Assembly (NCBI GenBank): GCA_021787845.1
Contig: JAJYLH010000012.1
Span: 33,017 to 97,016 of the forward strand
Length of the DNA: 64,000 nt
Direction of reading: 5' to 3'
DNA from: Myxococcales bacterium
GTDB taxonomy: Bacteria; Myxococcota; Myxococcia; Myxococcales; JAJYLH01
Shown: one piece after another, positions 24,742 through 37,806 of the stretch
Layout of the letters: each line of letters starts with the position of its first letter
Numbering within the stretch: position 1 is the first letter of the stretch
Translations under genes and position numbers: made by a program
The notes under the pieces: model-generated
What the model was told of the DNA's origin: nothing
What the model saw: only the letters and a program-made list of their open reading frames with translations
Databases searched by the model: none

Positions 24742-26163
24742 ATGGCGCCGACCCTGCTGATCGTCGACGACGAGAAGAACATCCTCGCCACGCTGTCCAG
24801 GGCGCTGGAAATCGAGGGCTACCAGACCGAGACGGTGTCGACCGCGCGGGCGGCGCTGGACCGGCTCGCCGAGCGGCCGGTGGACCTGGTGCTGCTCGAC
24901 GTCAAGCTGCCCGACGGCGACGGTCTCGACGTGCTCGCGCAGATCCGGCAGCAGTCGGAGTCGGTGCCGGTCCTGATGATGAGCGGCCACGGCACCATCG
25001 AGACGGCGGTCAAGGCGACGCGCCTGGGCGCGCTCGACTTCCTGGAGAAGCCCATCGGGAGCGACCGGCTCTTCGTCGCGGTGGCGAACGCGCTGCGCTT
25101 GAGCCGCGTCGAGGAGGAGAACCGCGAGCTCAAGGACGAGCTCGGCCGTTTCGACATGGTCGGCGCCTCGGCGGTGATGCGGGGACTCTTCGAGACGTTG
25201 CGCCGGGTCGCGCCGAGCGAAGGCCGGGTGCTCATCACCGGCGAGAACGGCACCGGCAAAGAGCTCATCGCCCGGGCGCTTCACCAGCACTCCAAGCGCA
25301 AGTCGGGACCCTTCGTGAAGGTCAACTGCGCTGCCGTCCCCCACGACCTGATCGAGAGCGAGCTGTTCGGGCACGAGCGCGGCGCGTTCACGGGCGCGGT
25401 GGCGGCGCGGCGCGGGAAGTTCGAGCTGGCGAACGGCGGAACGCTCTTTCTCGACGAGGTCGGAGACGCGCCGCTGTCCTTGCAGGCGAAGCTGTTGCGC
25501 GTGCTCCAGGAGGGCGAGCTCGAACGCGTCGGCGGCACGCAGACCCTTCGCGTCGACGTGCGCGTCGTCGCCGCGACCAACAAGGACGTGAAGACCGAAA
25601 TCGCCGCCGGCCGTTTCCGCGAGGACCTCTACTACCGGCTCAACGTCGTGGCGCTGCGCGCGCCGGCGTTGCGGGAGCATCCGACCGACATCCCCGACCT
25701 CGTCCGCTTCTTCCTCGCCGAAGCCTGCCGCCGCAACGGACGCCACACGCTCGAGCTGACGCCGGCCGCGATCGACGCCTTCGTCGGCTACCGCTACCCG
25801 GGGAACGTCCGCGAGCTGAAGAACCTGGTCGAGCGCCTGGCGATTCTGGCCGACGGCCCCGAGGTCGACGCCGACGAGCTCCGGTCGATTCTCGACGTGC
25901 TGGAGGAGTCGGGACCGCTCCCGCTCCGCACGGCGACGCGCGAGGCTCAGGCGGCGATGACGCAGGCTGGCACCGGTGCCGCCATCCTCCCGCCGGCGGG
26001 ACAGGCGCTGCGCGATCAGGTCGCCGAGAGCGAGCGGCAGATCATCCTGCGCACCCTGGAGCAGACGGACGGCAACGTCGCCGAGACCGCGCGGCTGTTG
26101 GACCTCGAGCGGTCGCACCTCTACAAGAAGATGCGTGCGCTCGGCATCAAGCCTCCCCGGTGA
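24742..26163 (+). CDS. Sigma54-dependent NtrC-family response regulator
   Basis: A 473-residue transcription activator. Receiver domain 1-120 has Asp residues DDE (9-11 region), phospho-Asp in [12 protein letters not shown], and Lys in FLEKP. The AAA+ domain has Walker A GENGTGKE, the sigma54-contact GAFTGA loop and Walker [12 protein letters not shown]. The C-terminal Fis-type helix-turn-helix is [25 protein letters not shown]. Similar to NtrX/NtrC. No histidine kinase is adjacent, so it is an orphan. The ATG at 24742 gives the canonical [13 protein letters not shown] start. Confidence 0.93.
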   Translation: MAPTLLIVDDEKNILATLSRALEIEGYQTETVSTARAALDRLAERPVDLVLLDVKLPDGDGLDVLAQIRQQSESVPVLMMSGHGTIETAVKATRLGALDFLEKPIGSDRLFVAVANALRLSRVEEENRELKDELGRFDMVGASAVMRGLFETLRRVAPSEGRVLITGENGTGKELIARALHQHSKRKSGPFVKVNCAAVPHDLIESELFGHERGAFTGAVAARRGKFELANGGTLFLDEVGDAPLSLQAKLLRVLQEGELERVGGTQTLRVDVRVVAATNKDVKTEIAAGRFREDLYYRLNVVALRAPALREHPTDIPDLVRFFLAEACRRNGRHTLELTPAAIDAFVGYRYPGNVRELKNLVERLAILADGPEVDADELRSILDVLEESGPLPLRTATREAQAAMTQAGTGAAILPPAGQALRDQVAESERQIILRTLEQTDGNVAETARLLDLERSHLYKKMRALGIKPPR

Positions 26164-26187
26164 CTGCTCGCGTCGCGGGCGGCTGAC

Positions 26188-26226
26188 GTCCGATCGGACG
26201 GATCCGACCGATCGGTCCGATCGGAC
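26188..26226. repeat. GATC 9-bp array
   Basis: GATC-headed 9-bp units between the convergent response regulator and flippase genes. Four GATC sites in 33 bases. Position and near-palindromic symmetry would also allow a bidirectional terminator role. Confidence 0.8.
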
Positions 26227-26256
26227 CTCGATAGGCCGCCGCGACCCTGGCGACGT

Positions 26257-27189
26257 TCACGCGCGGGCGCGGGTCCACCGGCTCGTCGAGAGCAGCAGGC
26301 CGACCGGCACGAAGACGAGCTGCCGCGCGCGCAACAAGAGCCCCAGCGCGAGCCCCGTCGAAGGGGCGATGCCGGTCATCATCAAGGCGCCGGTCAGGGC
26401 CGCCTCCTGAACGCCGATCTGGCCGGGCACGAGGGGCAGCGCCGCCGCCGAGAGGGCCATCGCGCCGGCCGCGAAGAACCAGGCGACGAAGCTCAGATGT
26501 ACGCCGAGCAGGAGCGCCCCTAACCACACCTCGCCGGCGATCGCGAGCCGCGCGCACAGGTGCAGCGCCAGCGACCCGGTCGCGCGCGGCCACGACGGCC
26601 GCAGCTCCGGGGGCGGGTGGGTGAGCTGCGGAAAGAAGCGGCCGAGCTTTCGCGCGAGCCATTGCCGAAGAGCGCCGATTCTCGTCAGCCCCACGAGGCT
26701 CGCGCCGCCCGCGAGGTAGCCGGCGAGCGCCACCAGCGTCGCCGCCCAGAACGCCGCGCCGCCAATCGCGTGGCCGCCCATCCCGGCGAGCGCCAGAAAG
26801 GCACCGCTCGCCCCCAGGTACAGCGCGCGATCCCAGATCAGCGCTTCGCCCGCTTGCACCCGACCATCCGGCGCCACCGCGCGCAGCCGCACCGGCTCGC
26901 CGAAGAAACCGCTCGGCAGGATGACGTTGACCGCCGCCGCCGCGAACCGCGTTGCCACCACCGCGCTCCACCGTGGCCGGTGCGCGCGCGGAACGAGCAG
27001 CCCCCAGGGAATCGAATAGAGCGCGGTCGCCAGCGCGTAGGGCACTACCAAAAGGAGCAGCCCCGGTCCTGCCCCCTTCGCGGTCTCCAGCGCCCGCGAG
27101 AAGCCCGCGCGCGAAGCCAGCCACACGAAGGCCAGGAGCCCTGCCGCCAAGCCCACGAGGTGCAGCGGTCTCGTCCGCCGGCGGGCCAT
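26257..27189 (-). CDS. Lysylphosphatidylglycerol-synthase/flippase-type membrane protein
   Basis: A polytopic inner-membrane protein of 310 residues and about eight hydrophobic segments. The pattern VVPYALATALYSIPWGLLV, NVILPSGFFGEPVRLRAV and ALPLVPGQIGVQEAALTGALM belongs to the UPF0104/AglD/MprF flippase-domain family (lipid or polyprenol-sugar handling). It lacks the MprF synthase domain. The ATG 27189 follows GGGGGG. Confidence 0.78.
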   Translation of the reverse strand: MARRRTRPLHLVGLAAGLLAFVWLASRAGFSRALETAKGAGPGLLLLVVPYALATALYSIPWGLLVPRAHRPRWSAVVATRFAAAAVNVILPSGFFGEPVRLRAVAPDGRVQAGEALIWDRALYLGASGAFLALAGMGGHAIGGAAFWAATLVALAGYLAGGASLVGLTRIGALRQWLARKLGRFFPQLTHPPPELRPSWPRATGSLALHLCARLAIAGEVWLGALLLGVHLSFVAWFFAAGAMALSAAALPLVPGQIGVQEAALTGALMMTGIAPSTGLALGLLLRARQLVFVPVGLLLSTSRWTRARA

Positions 27190-27320
27190 GTTCCCCCCAA
27201 TTTCGAGGCTAGGACCGTGCGCCGCGAACGGCACGCGCCCCGCGATGCGCTATCGCCGCGCGGGCGACCGCTTGCGCGCAAGGAGCGACGCGATTCGCTC
27301 GCACGGTGAATCGCGACGGC

Positions 27321-28637
27321 TCACCCGCACAGCTCGCGAACGAGCGCCTCGTAGACGTCGATCGCCCGCTCGACCTCTCGGAGAGACGCGCGCTCGTTGG
27401 GCGTGTGCGCGTTGGCGGTCGACGGCGAGGGCCCGAACACCAGCGTCGGTACCCCTGCCCGATGAAACACGCCGCCCTCGGTCGAGGTCGGCTTCGCGAC
27501 CGGCCGGCCGTCGAGCCCCAACCGCTCCAACACCGCTCCCGCCCGCCGCACGAGCTCCGAGTCCTCCGCCAGGCTCATTCCGCCGGCGTCCCGCAACACC
27601 TCGACCGAGACGTCGATTCCGGGAACCCGAGCGACGCGGTCGAATCGATCGAGCAGCTCGCGCGGCTCATGAGCGGGGAGGAGCCGCGCATCCATCACCA
27701 TCGCGACCGAACCATCGTCGCCGAAAATCTGCGTCAGGCTCCCGACCGCCGTCGCCGGGTCGAAGCGCTCGTCGCGCGCAGGCTCCAGGGATTCGATGGC
27801 GCGTTTCCACCGGTCGCGCAGCTCGCGCGCCAGGGACAGGAGCGGTCGCAGGTCGGTTCCGGTGTCGCTCAGCGTCGCCTCGCACCGCGCCGGAATGGTG
27901 TTCGGGCTCGACCCGCCGTGGACGGTCACGACGCGGCTTGGCTGCGAGACCAGCGCGTCCAGAGCCCGGTCGATGGCGTTGACGCCGAGCTGCGGCGTCG
28001 ACGAGTGCGCCGCCTTCCCCTCGAAGACCAGCGCCTGCCCAGGCGCTTGCCCCGAGCGCTGCTGCCCTCTTCCGCGGAGGGTCACCCGCACCATCGCGTA
28101 GCCCTTGTGCGCGTGGTGCAGGCGCAGCGCGCAAGGCTCCCCGCAAAGAGCAAACGCCGGCCGGAACGGCGCCTCGGCCACGAACGCCTTCGCGCCGCGC
28201 AGGCCCGCCTCTTCGCCGTAGGTGCCGAGGAAATAGAACGGGCGGGAGAGCCGAACCCCGATGAGCCGCCTGGCCGCCCACAGCTTGCACAAGGCGTCGA
28301 GCTTCACGTCCGCGACGCCGAGGCCGAACGCCTGCTCGCCCTCGACGGTGAGCGAGAACGGATCGGTCCGCCAGGCTTCGCGCGGTCCCGGCTCGACGGT
28401 GTCGAGGTGCGTCACGAGGAGGAGCGGATCGCCCTCGACCTCGACGCCGCCGCCGGGTCCCGCGAGGAGGTTCGCGTCGCGGCCGGGCGAGTCCGGTGCT
28501 GGAATCCGAATGGGCTCCAGACCAGCGGCGCGGCAGATAGGCTCCAGGAGCGCCACCGCCCGGAGGTTCCCATGCTCCGTCAGCGTGTCGGCGCCGATCA
28601 GCGCGCGGGCGGCCTCGAGAAACTCGGCATCCAGCAT
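27321..28637 (-). CDS. M20-family metallopeptidase/deacylase
   Basis: A 438-residue di-zinc hydrolase of the ArgE/DapE/ACY1/CPG2 family. Metal ligands and catalytic residues are visible in LLLVTHLDTVEPG (His, Asp), GLGVADVKLD, YGEEAGLRGA (Glu-Glu) and TSTEGGVFHRAGVP. The C-terminal ligand His is in ANAHTPNERA. The substrate cannot be told from sequence. It lies 21 bp after the DksA-like gene with GGGAG at its start. Confidence 0.87.
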   Translation of the reverse strand: MLDAEFLEAARALIGADTLTEHGNLRAVALLEPICRAAGLEPIRIPAPDSPGRDANLLAGPGGGVEVEGDPLLLVTHLDTVEPGPREAWRTDPFSLTVEGEQAFGLGVADVKLDALCKLWAARRLIGVRLSRPFYFLGTYGEEAGLRGAKAFVAEAPFRPAFALCGEPCALRLHHAHKGYAMVRVTLRGRGQQRSGQAPGQALVFEGKAAHSSTPQLGVNAIDRALDALVSQPSRVVTVHGGSSPNTIPARCEATLSDTGTDLRPLLSLARELRDRWKRAIESLEPARDERFDPATAVGSLTQIFGDDGSVAMVMDARLLPAHEPRELLDRFDRVARVPGIDVSVEVLRDAGGMSLAEDSELVRRAGAVLERLGLDGRPVAKPTSTEGGVFHRAGVPTLVFGPSPSTANAHTPNERASLREVERAIDVYEALVRELCG

Positions 28638-28658
28638 CGCTCTCGCTCCCCGGCGCCG

Positions 28659-28997
28659 CTAGAGCGTGCCTTCGCGCACCGCCTTCTGAAAGCAGGCGCC
28701 GCAGCGCGAGGTCCACGGCATCTCTCGCAGGCGGTCGTCCTCGATGCGGCCGCCGCAGTCGGCGCAGGTCCCGAAGGTGCCGGCGTCGAATGACTTGACC
28801 ACCCGGTCGATTTGGTCGAGCAGCTTGCGCAGGCGCCGGCGCTTGTCCCGCTCGCTCTCGAAGTCGCGACCGGCGCCGAGGTCCTCGAGCCGCACGTCGA
28901 GCCCGTTCATCAGCTTCTCCAGGGCGAGCGCGACCGACTGGCCCTTGTCCAGAACCTGCCGCTTCAATCGCCGCAACACCGTCGGATCTTCGATCAT
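28659..28997 (-). CDS. DksA/TraR-type zinc-finger protein
   Basis: A 112-residue RNA-polymerase-associated or related regulator. An N-terminal coiled coil (about 1-70) is followed by a four-Cys zinc finger CADCGG...CGACFQ. GGAGG lies eight bases upstream of the ATG. It is shorter than E. coli DksA, and I do not see the DxxDxA coiled-coil tip, so it may be a DksA-like protein without ppGpp synergy. It may be co-transcribed with the M20 peptidase gene. Confidence 0.85.
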   Translation of the reverse strand: MIEDPTVLRRLKRQVLDKGQSVALALEKLMNGLDVRLEDLGAGRDFESERDKRRRLRKLLDQIDRVVKSFDAGTFGTCADCGGRIEDDRLREMPWTSRCGACFQKAVREGTL

Positions 28998-29054
28998 CCG
29001 CGCACCTCCAAGCCTCGAGTTGCTCTCCGGTCGGGCCTCGCTTTCCCGGCACGC

Positions 29055-30665
<1,611 letters not shown>

Positions 30666-30979
30666 TTTCACAGGTTTTCGCGCCGCCAGCGCGGCGGGGC
30701 GTCTCGGGCAGGCCCTTCGCCTGCGCGCCGCTGTCCGCCGCCCGAGGCGGTCGTGGGGCCGCCGGGCAAGACCCTTCAGGTAGCCCCACAAGACGTGCGC
30801 CGCCAGGGCAGCGTGGAAATGCGCGCGGATGGGGAACGCTTCCACAGCCCGCGCCGGCTGTCGCGGATGAGGCTGTGCAAAGACCAGGAACGCAGCCGTT
30901 CCGCTCGATGGCCCGGTCCTTGCTTGAGTCGCCGGGTGCGCGGGAACCCCAACCCCTGCTCCGCGCGCCGAGGCTCTCC

Positions 30980-32308
30980 ATGTCGCCGCATCCTGTTCGG
31001 ACCTTGCTCGCCGCCGCGCTCCTGGCGTTCGCCGCCTGCGGAACACCGCAGGAGAACCCGCCGTCCCCGAACGACCACACCACGACCACCAACCACGGCA
31101 GCTACCAGGACCTGAAGTCGGACCAGGGGCGCTCCACGCCGGACGCTCAGGCGAAGGCGGATGCGGTCACCCTCGCGCAGGACAACACCGCTTTCGCTTT
31201 CGACCTGTACCAGAGGCTGCGCTCGCAGTCGGGCAACCTCTTCTTCTCGCCATACAGCATCTCGTCGGCGCTCGCGATGACCTACGGCGGCGCCCGCACC
31301 TCGACGCAGAGCGAGATGGCTTCCGCCCTCCATTTCACCCTCCCCCAGGACCGGCTGCACCCTGCTTTCAACGCGCTCGACCAGGAGCTCCAGAGCCGCG
31401 CGACGCAGGCGCTGACCGACGACAAGCGCGGCTTCACCCTGCACGTGGTCGACTCGATCTGGGGGCAGAAGGATCACGCCTTCCTGCCAGCATTTCTCGA
31501 CCTCTTGGCCGAGAACTACGGCGCCGGGCTGCGGCTCCTGGACTTTCGGACCGCGCCCGAGACCGCGCGCCAGACCATCAACGGCTGGGTGAGCGACGAG
31601 ACCAACGCCCGCATCCCCGAGCTGATTCCGGCGGGGGACATCGACACCTCGACGCTGCTCGTCCTCGTCGACGCGGTCTACTTCAACGCCGCCTGGGCGA
31701 CCCCGTTCGATCCCGCCGACACGCAGCCGGGCCCCTTTCACGCGCTCGACGGCTCGACGCCGACGGTGCCGATGATGGCGCTGACGCACGACATGAGCTA
31801 CGGCGCCGGCGACGGCTGGAAGGCGGTCGCGATTCCCTACGAAGGCGACCAGCTCACGATGGTGGTCGTGGTGCCGGACGAGGGCCGGTTCGCGGACGTC
31901 GAGTCGAGCTTCAGCGCTGCCGCTTACCAGCAGGTCCTCGCCTCGCTCCAGCCGGCGCTGGTGGACCTGAAGATGCCGAAGTTCAGCTTCAGCTCCCGCC
32001 CCGACGGCTTGACCGGCGCGCTCGAGGACCTGGGGATGATCCATGCCTTCCACTATCCCGACGCGGATTTCTCGGGCATGGACGGCCAGCGCATCCTCTA
32101 CATTTCGAAGGTGGACCACGAAGGCTTCGTCAAGGTGGACGAGAGCGGTACCGAGGCCACCGCGGCGACGGCGGTGGTGATGAACGGAGGTGCGGCACCG
32201 CCGAGCGAGCGGGTCTCGCTGACCATCGACCGGCCCTGCTTGTTCTTCATTCAGGACCTTTCGAGCGGCACCGTTCTGTTCTTCGGCCGGCTCGTCAACC
32301 CATCCTGA
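30980..32308 (+). CDS. Lipoprotein serpin 1
   Basis: A secreted serine-protease inhibitor, 442 residues. Lipoprotein signal ends at FAAC (Cys21), followed by a low-complexity tether. The serpin fold is intact: NLFFSPYSISSALAMTYGGA, VDAVYFNAAWATPF, and the reactive-centre loop with hinge DESGTEATAATAV leading to VSLTIDRPCLFFI. The hinge matches inhibitory serpins (Gly/Thr then small residues). The predicted P1 area is Gly/Ala, which would suit elastase- or subtilisin-like targets. It is followed 60 bp later by a paralog. The 314-bp gap 30666-30979, shared with the divergent kinase gene, shows no clear promoter. Confidence 0.88.
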   Translation: MSPHPVRTLLAAALLAFAACGTPQENPPSPNDHTTTTNHGSYQDLKSDQGRSTPDAQAKADAVTLAQDNTAFAFDLYQRLRSQSGNLFFSPYSISSALAMTYGGARTSTQSEMASALHFTLPQDRLHPAFNALDQELQSRATQALTDDKRGFTLHVVDSIWGQKDHAFLPAFLDLLAENYGAGLRLLDFRTAPETARQTINGWVSDETNARIPELIPAGDIDTSTLLVLVDAVYFNAAWATPFDPADTQPGPFHALDGSTPTVPMMALTHDMSYGAGDGWKAVAIPYEGDQLTMVVVVPDEGRFADVESSFSAAAYQQVLASLQPALVDLKMPKFSFSSRPDGLTGALEDLGMIHAFHYPDADFSGMDGQRILYISKVDHEGFVKVDESGTEATAATAVVMNGGAAPPSERVSLTIDRPCLFFIQDLSSGTVLFFGRLVNPS

Positions 32309-32368
32309 AGGCGTAGCATCGACTCCCGCGGGTGACCCCGCCCGCTCCTTCTTTCCGTGAGGTTCAAG

Positions 32369-33682
32369 ATGTCGGCGTATCCGGTTCGGACCCTGCTCTT
32401 CACGGCGCTCCTGGCGCTCGCCGCCTGCGGAACGCCGAAGAACAACGGGCAGCCCAACAACTCGAAGACGAACGGCGCCTTCCAGTACCTGAAGTCGGAC
32501 CGGCCCCGCTCGACGCCCGATGCGCAGGCCAAGGCCGACGCGACGACCCTGGCGCAGGACAACACCGCTTTCGCTCTCGACCTGTACCAGCACATCCGCG
32601 GGCAGGCGGGGAACCTGGTTCTCTCGCCCTACAGCATCTCGGCGGCGCTCGCGATGACCTGGGGCGGCGCGAGGACCGCGACCGAGACCGACATGGCCAC
32701 GACCCTCCACTTCTCGCTCCCGCAGGACCGGCTGCACCCGGCCTTCAACGCTCTCGACCAGGAGCTGGCGAGCCGCGCGCAGCAGGCCGAGACCGAGGAC
32801 GGCCGCGGGTTCGCCCTGCACATCGTCAACTCGATCTGGGGCGAGAAGGACCACCCGTTCCTGCCGAGCTATCTCGACCTCTTGGCGGAGAACTACGGCG
32901 CGGGCCTGCGGCTCCTGGACTTCGCCGGCGCGCCCGACGCCTCGCGGCAGATCATCAACGGCTGGGTGAGCGACGAGACCAACGCCCGCATCAAGGACCT
33001 GCTGCCGCCCGGCTCCATCCTCGACACGACGATGCTGGTACTGGTCGACGCGGTCTACTTCAACGCCGCCTGGGCGAAGCCGTTCGAGAAGGGCAGCACC
33101 GCTCCTGGCACCTTCCATGCGCTCGACGGGTCGAGCCCGAGCGTCCAGATGATGAGCGAAGGCGCGGAGCTGCCCTACCGCTCCGGTGCCGGTTGGCAGG
33201 CGGTCGAGATTCCCTACGAGGGCGACCAACTGGCGATGGACGTCATCGTTCCGGACGCGACCCATTTCAGCGATTACGAGGGAAGCTTCGACGCGGCCGC
33301 CTTCCAGTCGGTCATCGCCTCGCTCCAGCCGGCCGAGGTCGACCTCACGTTTCCGAAGTTCACCTTCAGCTCGCGCCTCGACAAGCTGACGCAGCAGCTC
33401 CAGGCGATGGGAATGGCGAGCGCGTTCAACGGGAGCGCCGACTTCTCGGGGATGGATGGGCTCCACGACCTGGCGCTGTCGCAGGTGATCCACGAAGGCT
33501 TCATCGCGGTGGACGAGAGCGGGACCGAAGCGGCGGCGGCGACAGCGGTGACGGTGGTCGGCAGCGCTGCCGGAGGAGGCAACACCGTAACGCTGGCCGT
33601 GGACCGACCGTTCCTCTTCGCCATCCGCGACCGGGGGACGGGAACGGTGCTGTTCCTCGGCCGGGTGGTGAACCCGTCCTAA
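32369..33682 (+). CDS. Lipoprotein serpin 2
   Basis: Paralog of serpin 1, 437 residues, with matching start MSAYPVRTLL, lipobox LAAC (Cys21) and Asn/Gly tether. GTGAGG lies six bases before ATG 32369; a GTG 12 bases upstream is less likely. The inhibitory hinge is DESGTEAAAATAV, followed by a longer Gly-rich loop (TVVGSAAGGGN). The reactive loop differs from serpin 1, so the two probably inhibit different proteases. Tandem duplication is the simplest explanation. Confidence 0.88.
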   Translation: MSAYPVRTLLFTALLALAACGTPKNNGQPNNSKTNGAFQYLKSDRPRSTPDAQAKADATTLAQDNTAFALDLYQHIRGQAGNLVLSPYSISAALAMTWGGARTATETDMATTLHFSLPQDRLHPAFNALDQELASRAQQAETEDGRGFALHIVNSIWGEKDHPFLPSYLDLLAENYGAGLRLLDFAGAPDASRQIINGWVSDETNARIKDLLPPGSILDTTMLVLVDAVYFNAAWAKPFEKGSTAPGTFHALDGSSPSVQMMSEGAELPYRSGAGWQAVEIPYEGDQLAMDVIVPDATHFSDYEGSFDAAAFQSVIASLQPAEVDLTFPKFTFSSRLDKLTQQLQAMGMASAFNGSADFSGMDGLHDLALSQVIHEGFIAVDESGTEAAAATAVTVVGSAAGGGNTVTLAVDRPFLFAIRDRGTGTVLFLGRVVNPS

Positions 33683-33748
33683 AGCAACGCCTTCCTTCGG
33701 CGCAGCCTGGCGGGCGCCAGCGGGCAACGACTCCGAGCTGACGCCCTT

Positions 33749-34000
33749 TCAGTGCTGGCTCAAGCACTTCGCCATGAACGCCCGGCGCGCCTGACCCTTG
33801 AGGTTCGCCTGGCTTGCCCGGGCGTCGCAAGCGCATCGCTTCTGGCGCGAGGCGGCGTCGGGGGGCGGCGCGCTCGCGCGCGGCGAATTCGATGGCTGCG
33901 GCACCGGTACCGCTGAGCGCGACGACCCCGAGGCGGTCGGCGCCGTCGCCGGCAGGCCGAGCACGAAGACGATTGCCAACGCGATCGAGGACCGAAGCAT
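33749..34000 (-). CDS. Small secreted PsiF-repeat-like protein
   Basis: An 83-residue exported protein. An N-terminal signal peptide is followed by a Pro/Ser/Ala linker and a C-terminal RCACDARASQANLKGQARR...FMAKCL. This matches the PsiF repeat (CNxxA...LKGxxRxxFMxxCL) of phosphate-starvation-inducible proteins of unknown function. It has three cysteines in the repeat region. Confidence 0.6.
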   Translation of the reverse strand: MLRSSIALAIVFVLGLPATAPTASGSSRSAVPVPQPSNSPRASAPPPDAASRQKRCACDARASQANLKGQARRAFMAKCLSQH

Positions 34001-34237
34001 GGCCTCCCCTTTCTGGCGGCGGGCGCGACGATCCGCCGGGCCAGATCGATCCGGCGTTCATCCCCTTCGCCGCGTGCCCGCCAGCATCGCGAGCGTGGCG
34101 TCCTCGCTCGTGAGGCGAAACCCGGTCGCGCGCTCCGCCTCGAACGCGTGGAACTTCGACGGCAGCAGCGACGGCCTTCGAAACGAAAGCCTCGAGCGTC
34201 ACCGGACCGCATGCCCTGGGCGCGCATGGCGGAAGGG

Positions 34238-35038
34238 TCAGAGCTCGAAGCCGAACCCGACCGAGCCGCCGGCGGTCGGTCCGCCGCTGCCGACGAGCCC
34301 GCCGATCCCCCCGAGGTTGAGCATCATGCCCGGAAAGAGCTGGTACAACAGGCCGCCCGTCCACTCCAGCACCGAGCCCCCGAAGCTCTTGCCGAAGTCG
34401 AAACCCTTCAGGCCCGCGGTGACGCCGAGGACCTTCGTCACCCAGTAGACCGCGCCGACCTCGCCATAGAGGGTGCGGGCCGACCAGGGCGCCTTGAACC
34501 CGACCCACACCTGGTTCAGGTCGGCGTAGGCGATGAGCTGGCGGGTGATGCCGTAGAGCCCGGAGAGGCCGAGGCCGAGGAAGGTCTCGCCGCTGGTCAG
34601 CCCGGTGGCGCCGGTGGCAGCGGTAACGCTCCCGCTCAGCGTGACGATGATCATCCGCTGGCGGTTCTGAATGACGTTGTATTCGAGAGTGGCGCTCATG
34701 TCGCCGAAGCCGACCTGCGCCGGAGCGCCCTTGCAGCTCCCGTCCGGCCCGTGCCAGGGGCAGCTTCCCGCCGACGCCGGGCCGATTTCACCGCTCGGCG
34801 CGAGCAGGACGCTCCCGCCGGAGATCGAGTCGAAGGGCAAGCTGAGCGTCAGCGCCGCCCTCCCCCGCGAGACCCGGGCGGAAAGGCCGGCCGAGAAGAA
34901 GTTCACGCCGCCGTTGTCGCCGGGGAAGTGCACCCCGGTCAGGGAGACGCCGAGGTTGAGGCCGCTGGCCTGGGCCTTCGCCGAAAAGAGCAAGAGCGCG
35001 GCTGCGGTCCCGAACAGCACCCGACGGATGAGCTGCAT
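34238..35038 (-). CDS. Outer-membrane beta-barrel-like protein
   Basis: A 266-residue exported protein with signal peptide (MQLIRRVLFGTAAALLLFSA, cleavage near AQA-SG). The mature part alternates hydrophobic and polar residues and ends GGSVGFGFEL, with a terminal hydrophobic strand typical of barrels. It carries GSCPWHGPDGSCKGAPAQ, one possible disulfide loop. No family recognised. It follows the PEGA kinase gene in the same direction after 220 bp. Confidence 0.65.
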   Translation of the reverse strand: MQLIRRVLFGTAAALLLFSAKAQASGLNLGVSLTGVHFPGDNGGVNFFSAGLSARVSRGRAALTLSLPFDSISGGSVLLAPSGEIGPASAGSCPWHGPDGSCKGAPAQVGFGDMSATLEYNVIQNRQRMIIVTLSGSVTAATGATGLTSGETFLGLGLSGLYGITRQLIAYADLNQVWVGFKAPWSARTLYGEVGAVYWVTKVLGVTAGLKGFDFGKSFGGSVLEWTGGLLYQLFPGMMLNLGGIGGLVGSGGPTAGGSVGFGFEL

Positions 35039-35258
35039 TCCTGGAGGGCTCCCGCGCGGCGCCAGCGCCCACCGCCGAAAAATCGATGATAGCGCCTCAC
35101 CCGACCCCGCGCCCGACGAACCGAGGGCGGTTCTCGGTGAGCGTCGCCCGTGGCGCAGAGCGGCGGTAGCGGGCTCTCGGCGGCGCCGCGAGCACCGCGA
35201 GAAGTGGATCGGGGAAACACTTCCTCGCCCGCTCACGCCGGGCCCGAGCCGCGCGCGA

Positions 35259-37511
<2,253 letters not shown>

Positions 37512-37806
37512 CGTTCAGCGCGAAATCGTAGGCGCCGGACGGGCGGGTGGTCAACGAATCGGACGGTGGCTCGCCCGAGGCGCCGGACCGCAGGGAGGTC
37601 GAAGTTCGCAGCCCGAAGTCGCGGGCTCCCACGCAGGCGACAGGTGGACTGCCGTCTAAGCCCCCGCTCGATCGCGCGGGGAATTCCCGTCGGCCCAGCC
37701 GGAAGTCGGGTTCCCATCCAAGCCCGTGCGATGCGCCCGCTGGCCGATTGCGCACGGTTGGCACGCCCGCGCTTGCGAGGCACGACGCTTGCTCGGGCTG
37801 GACCGC

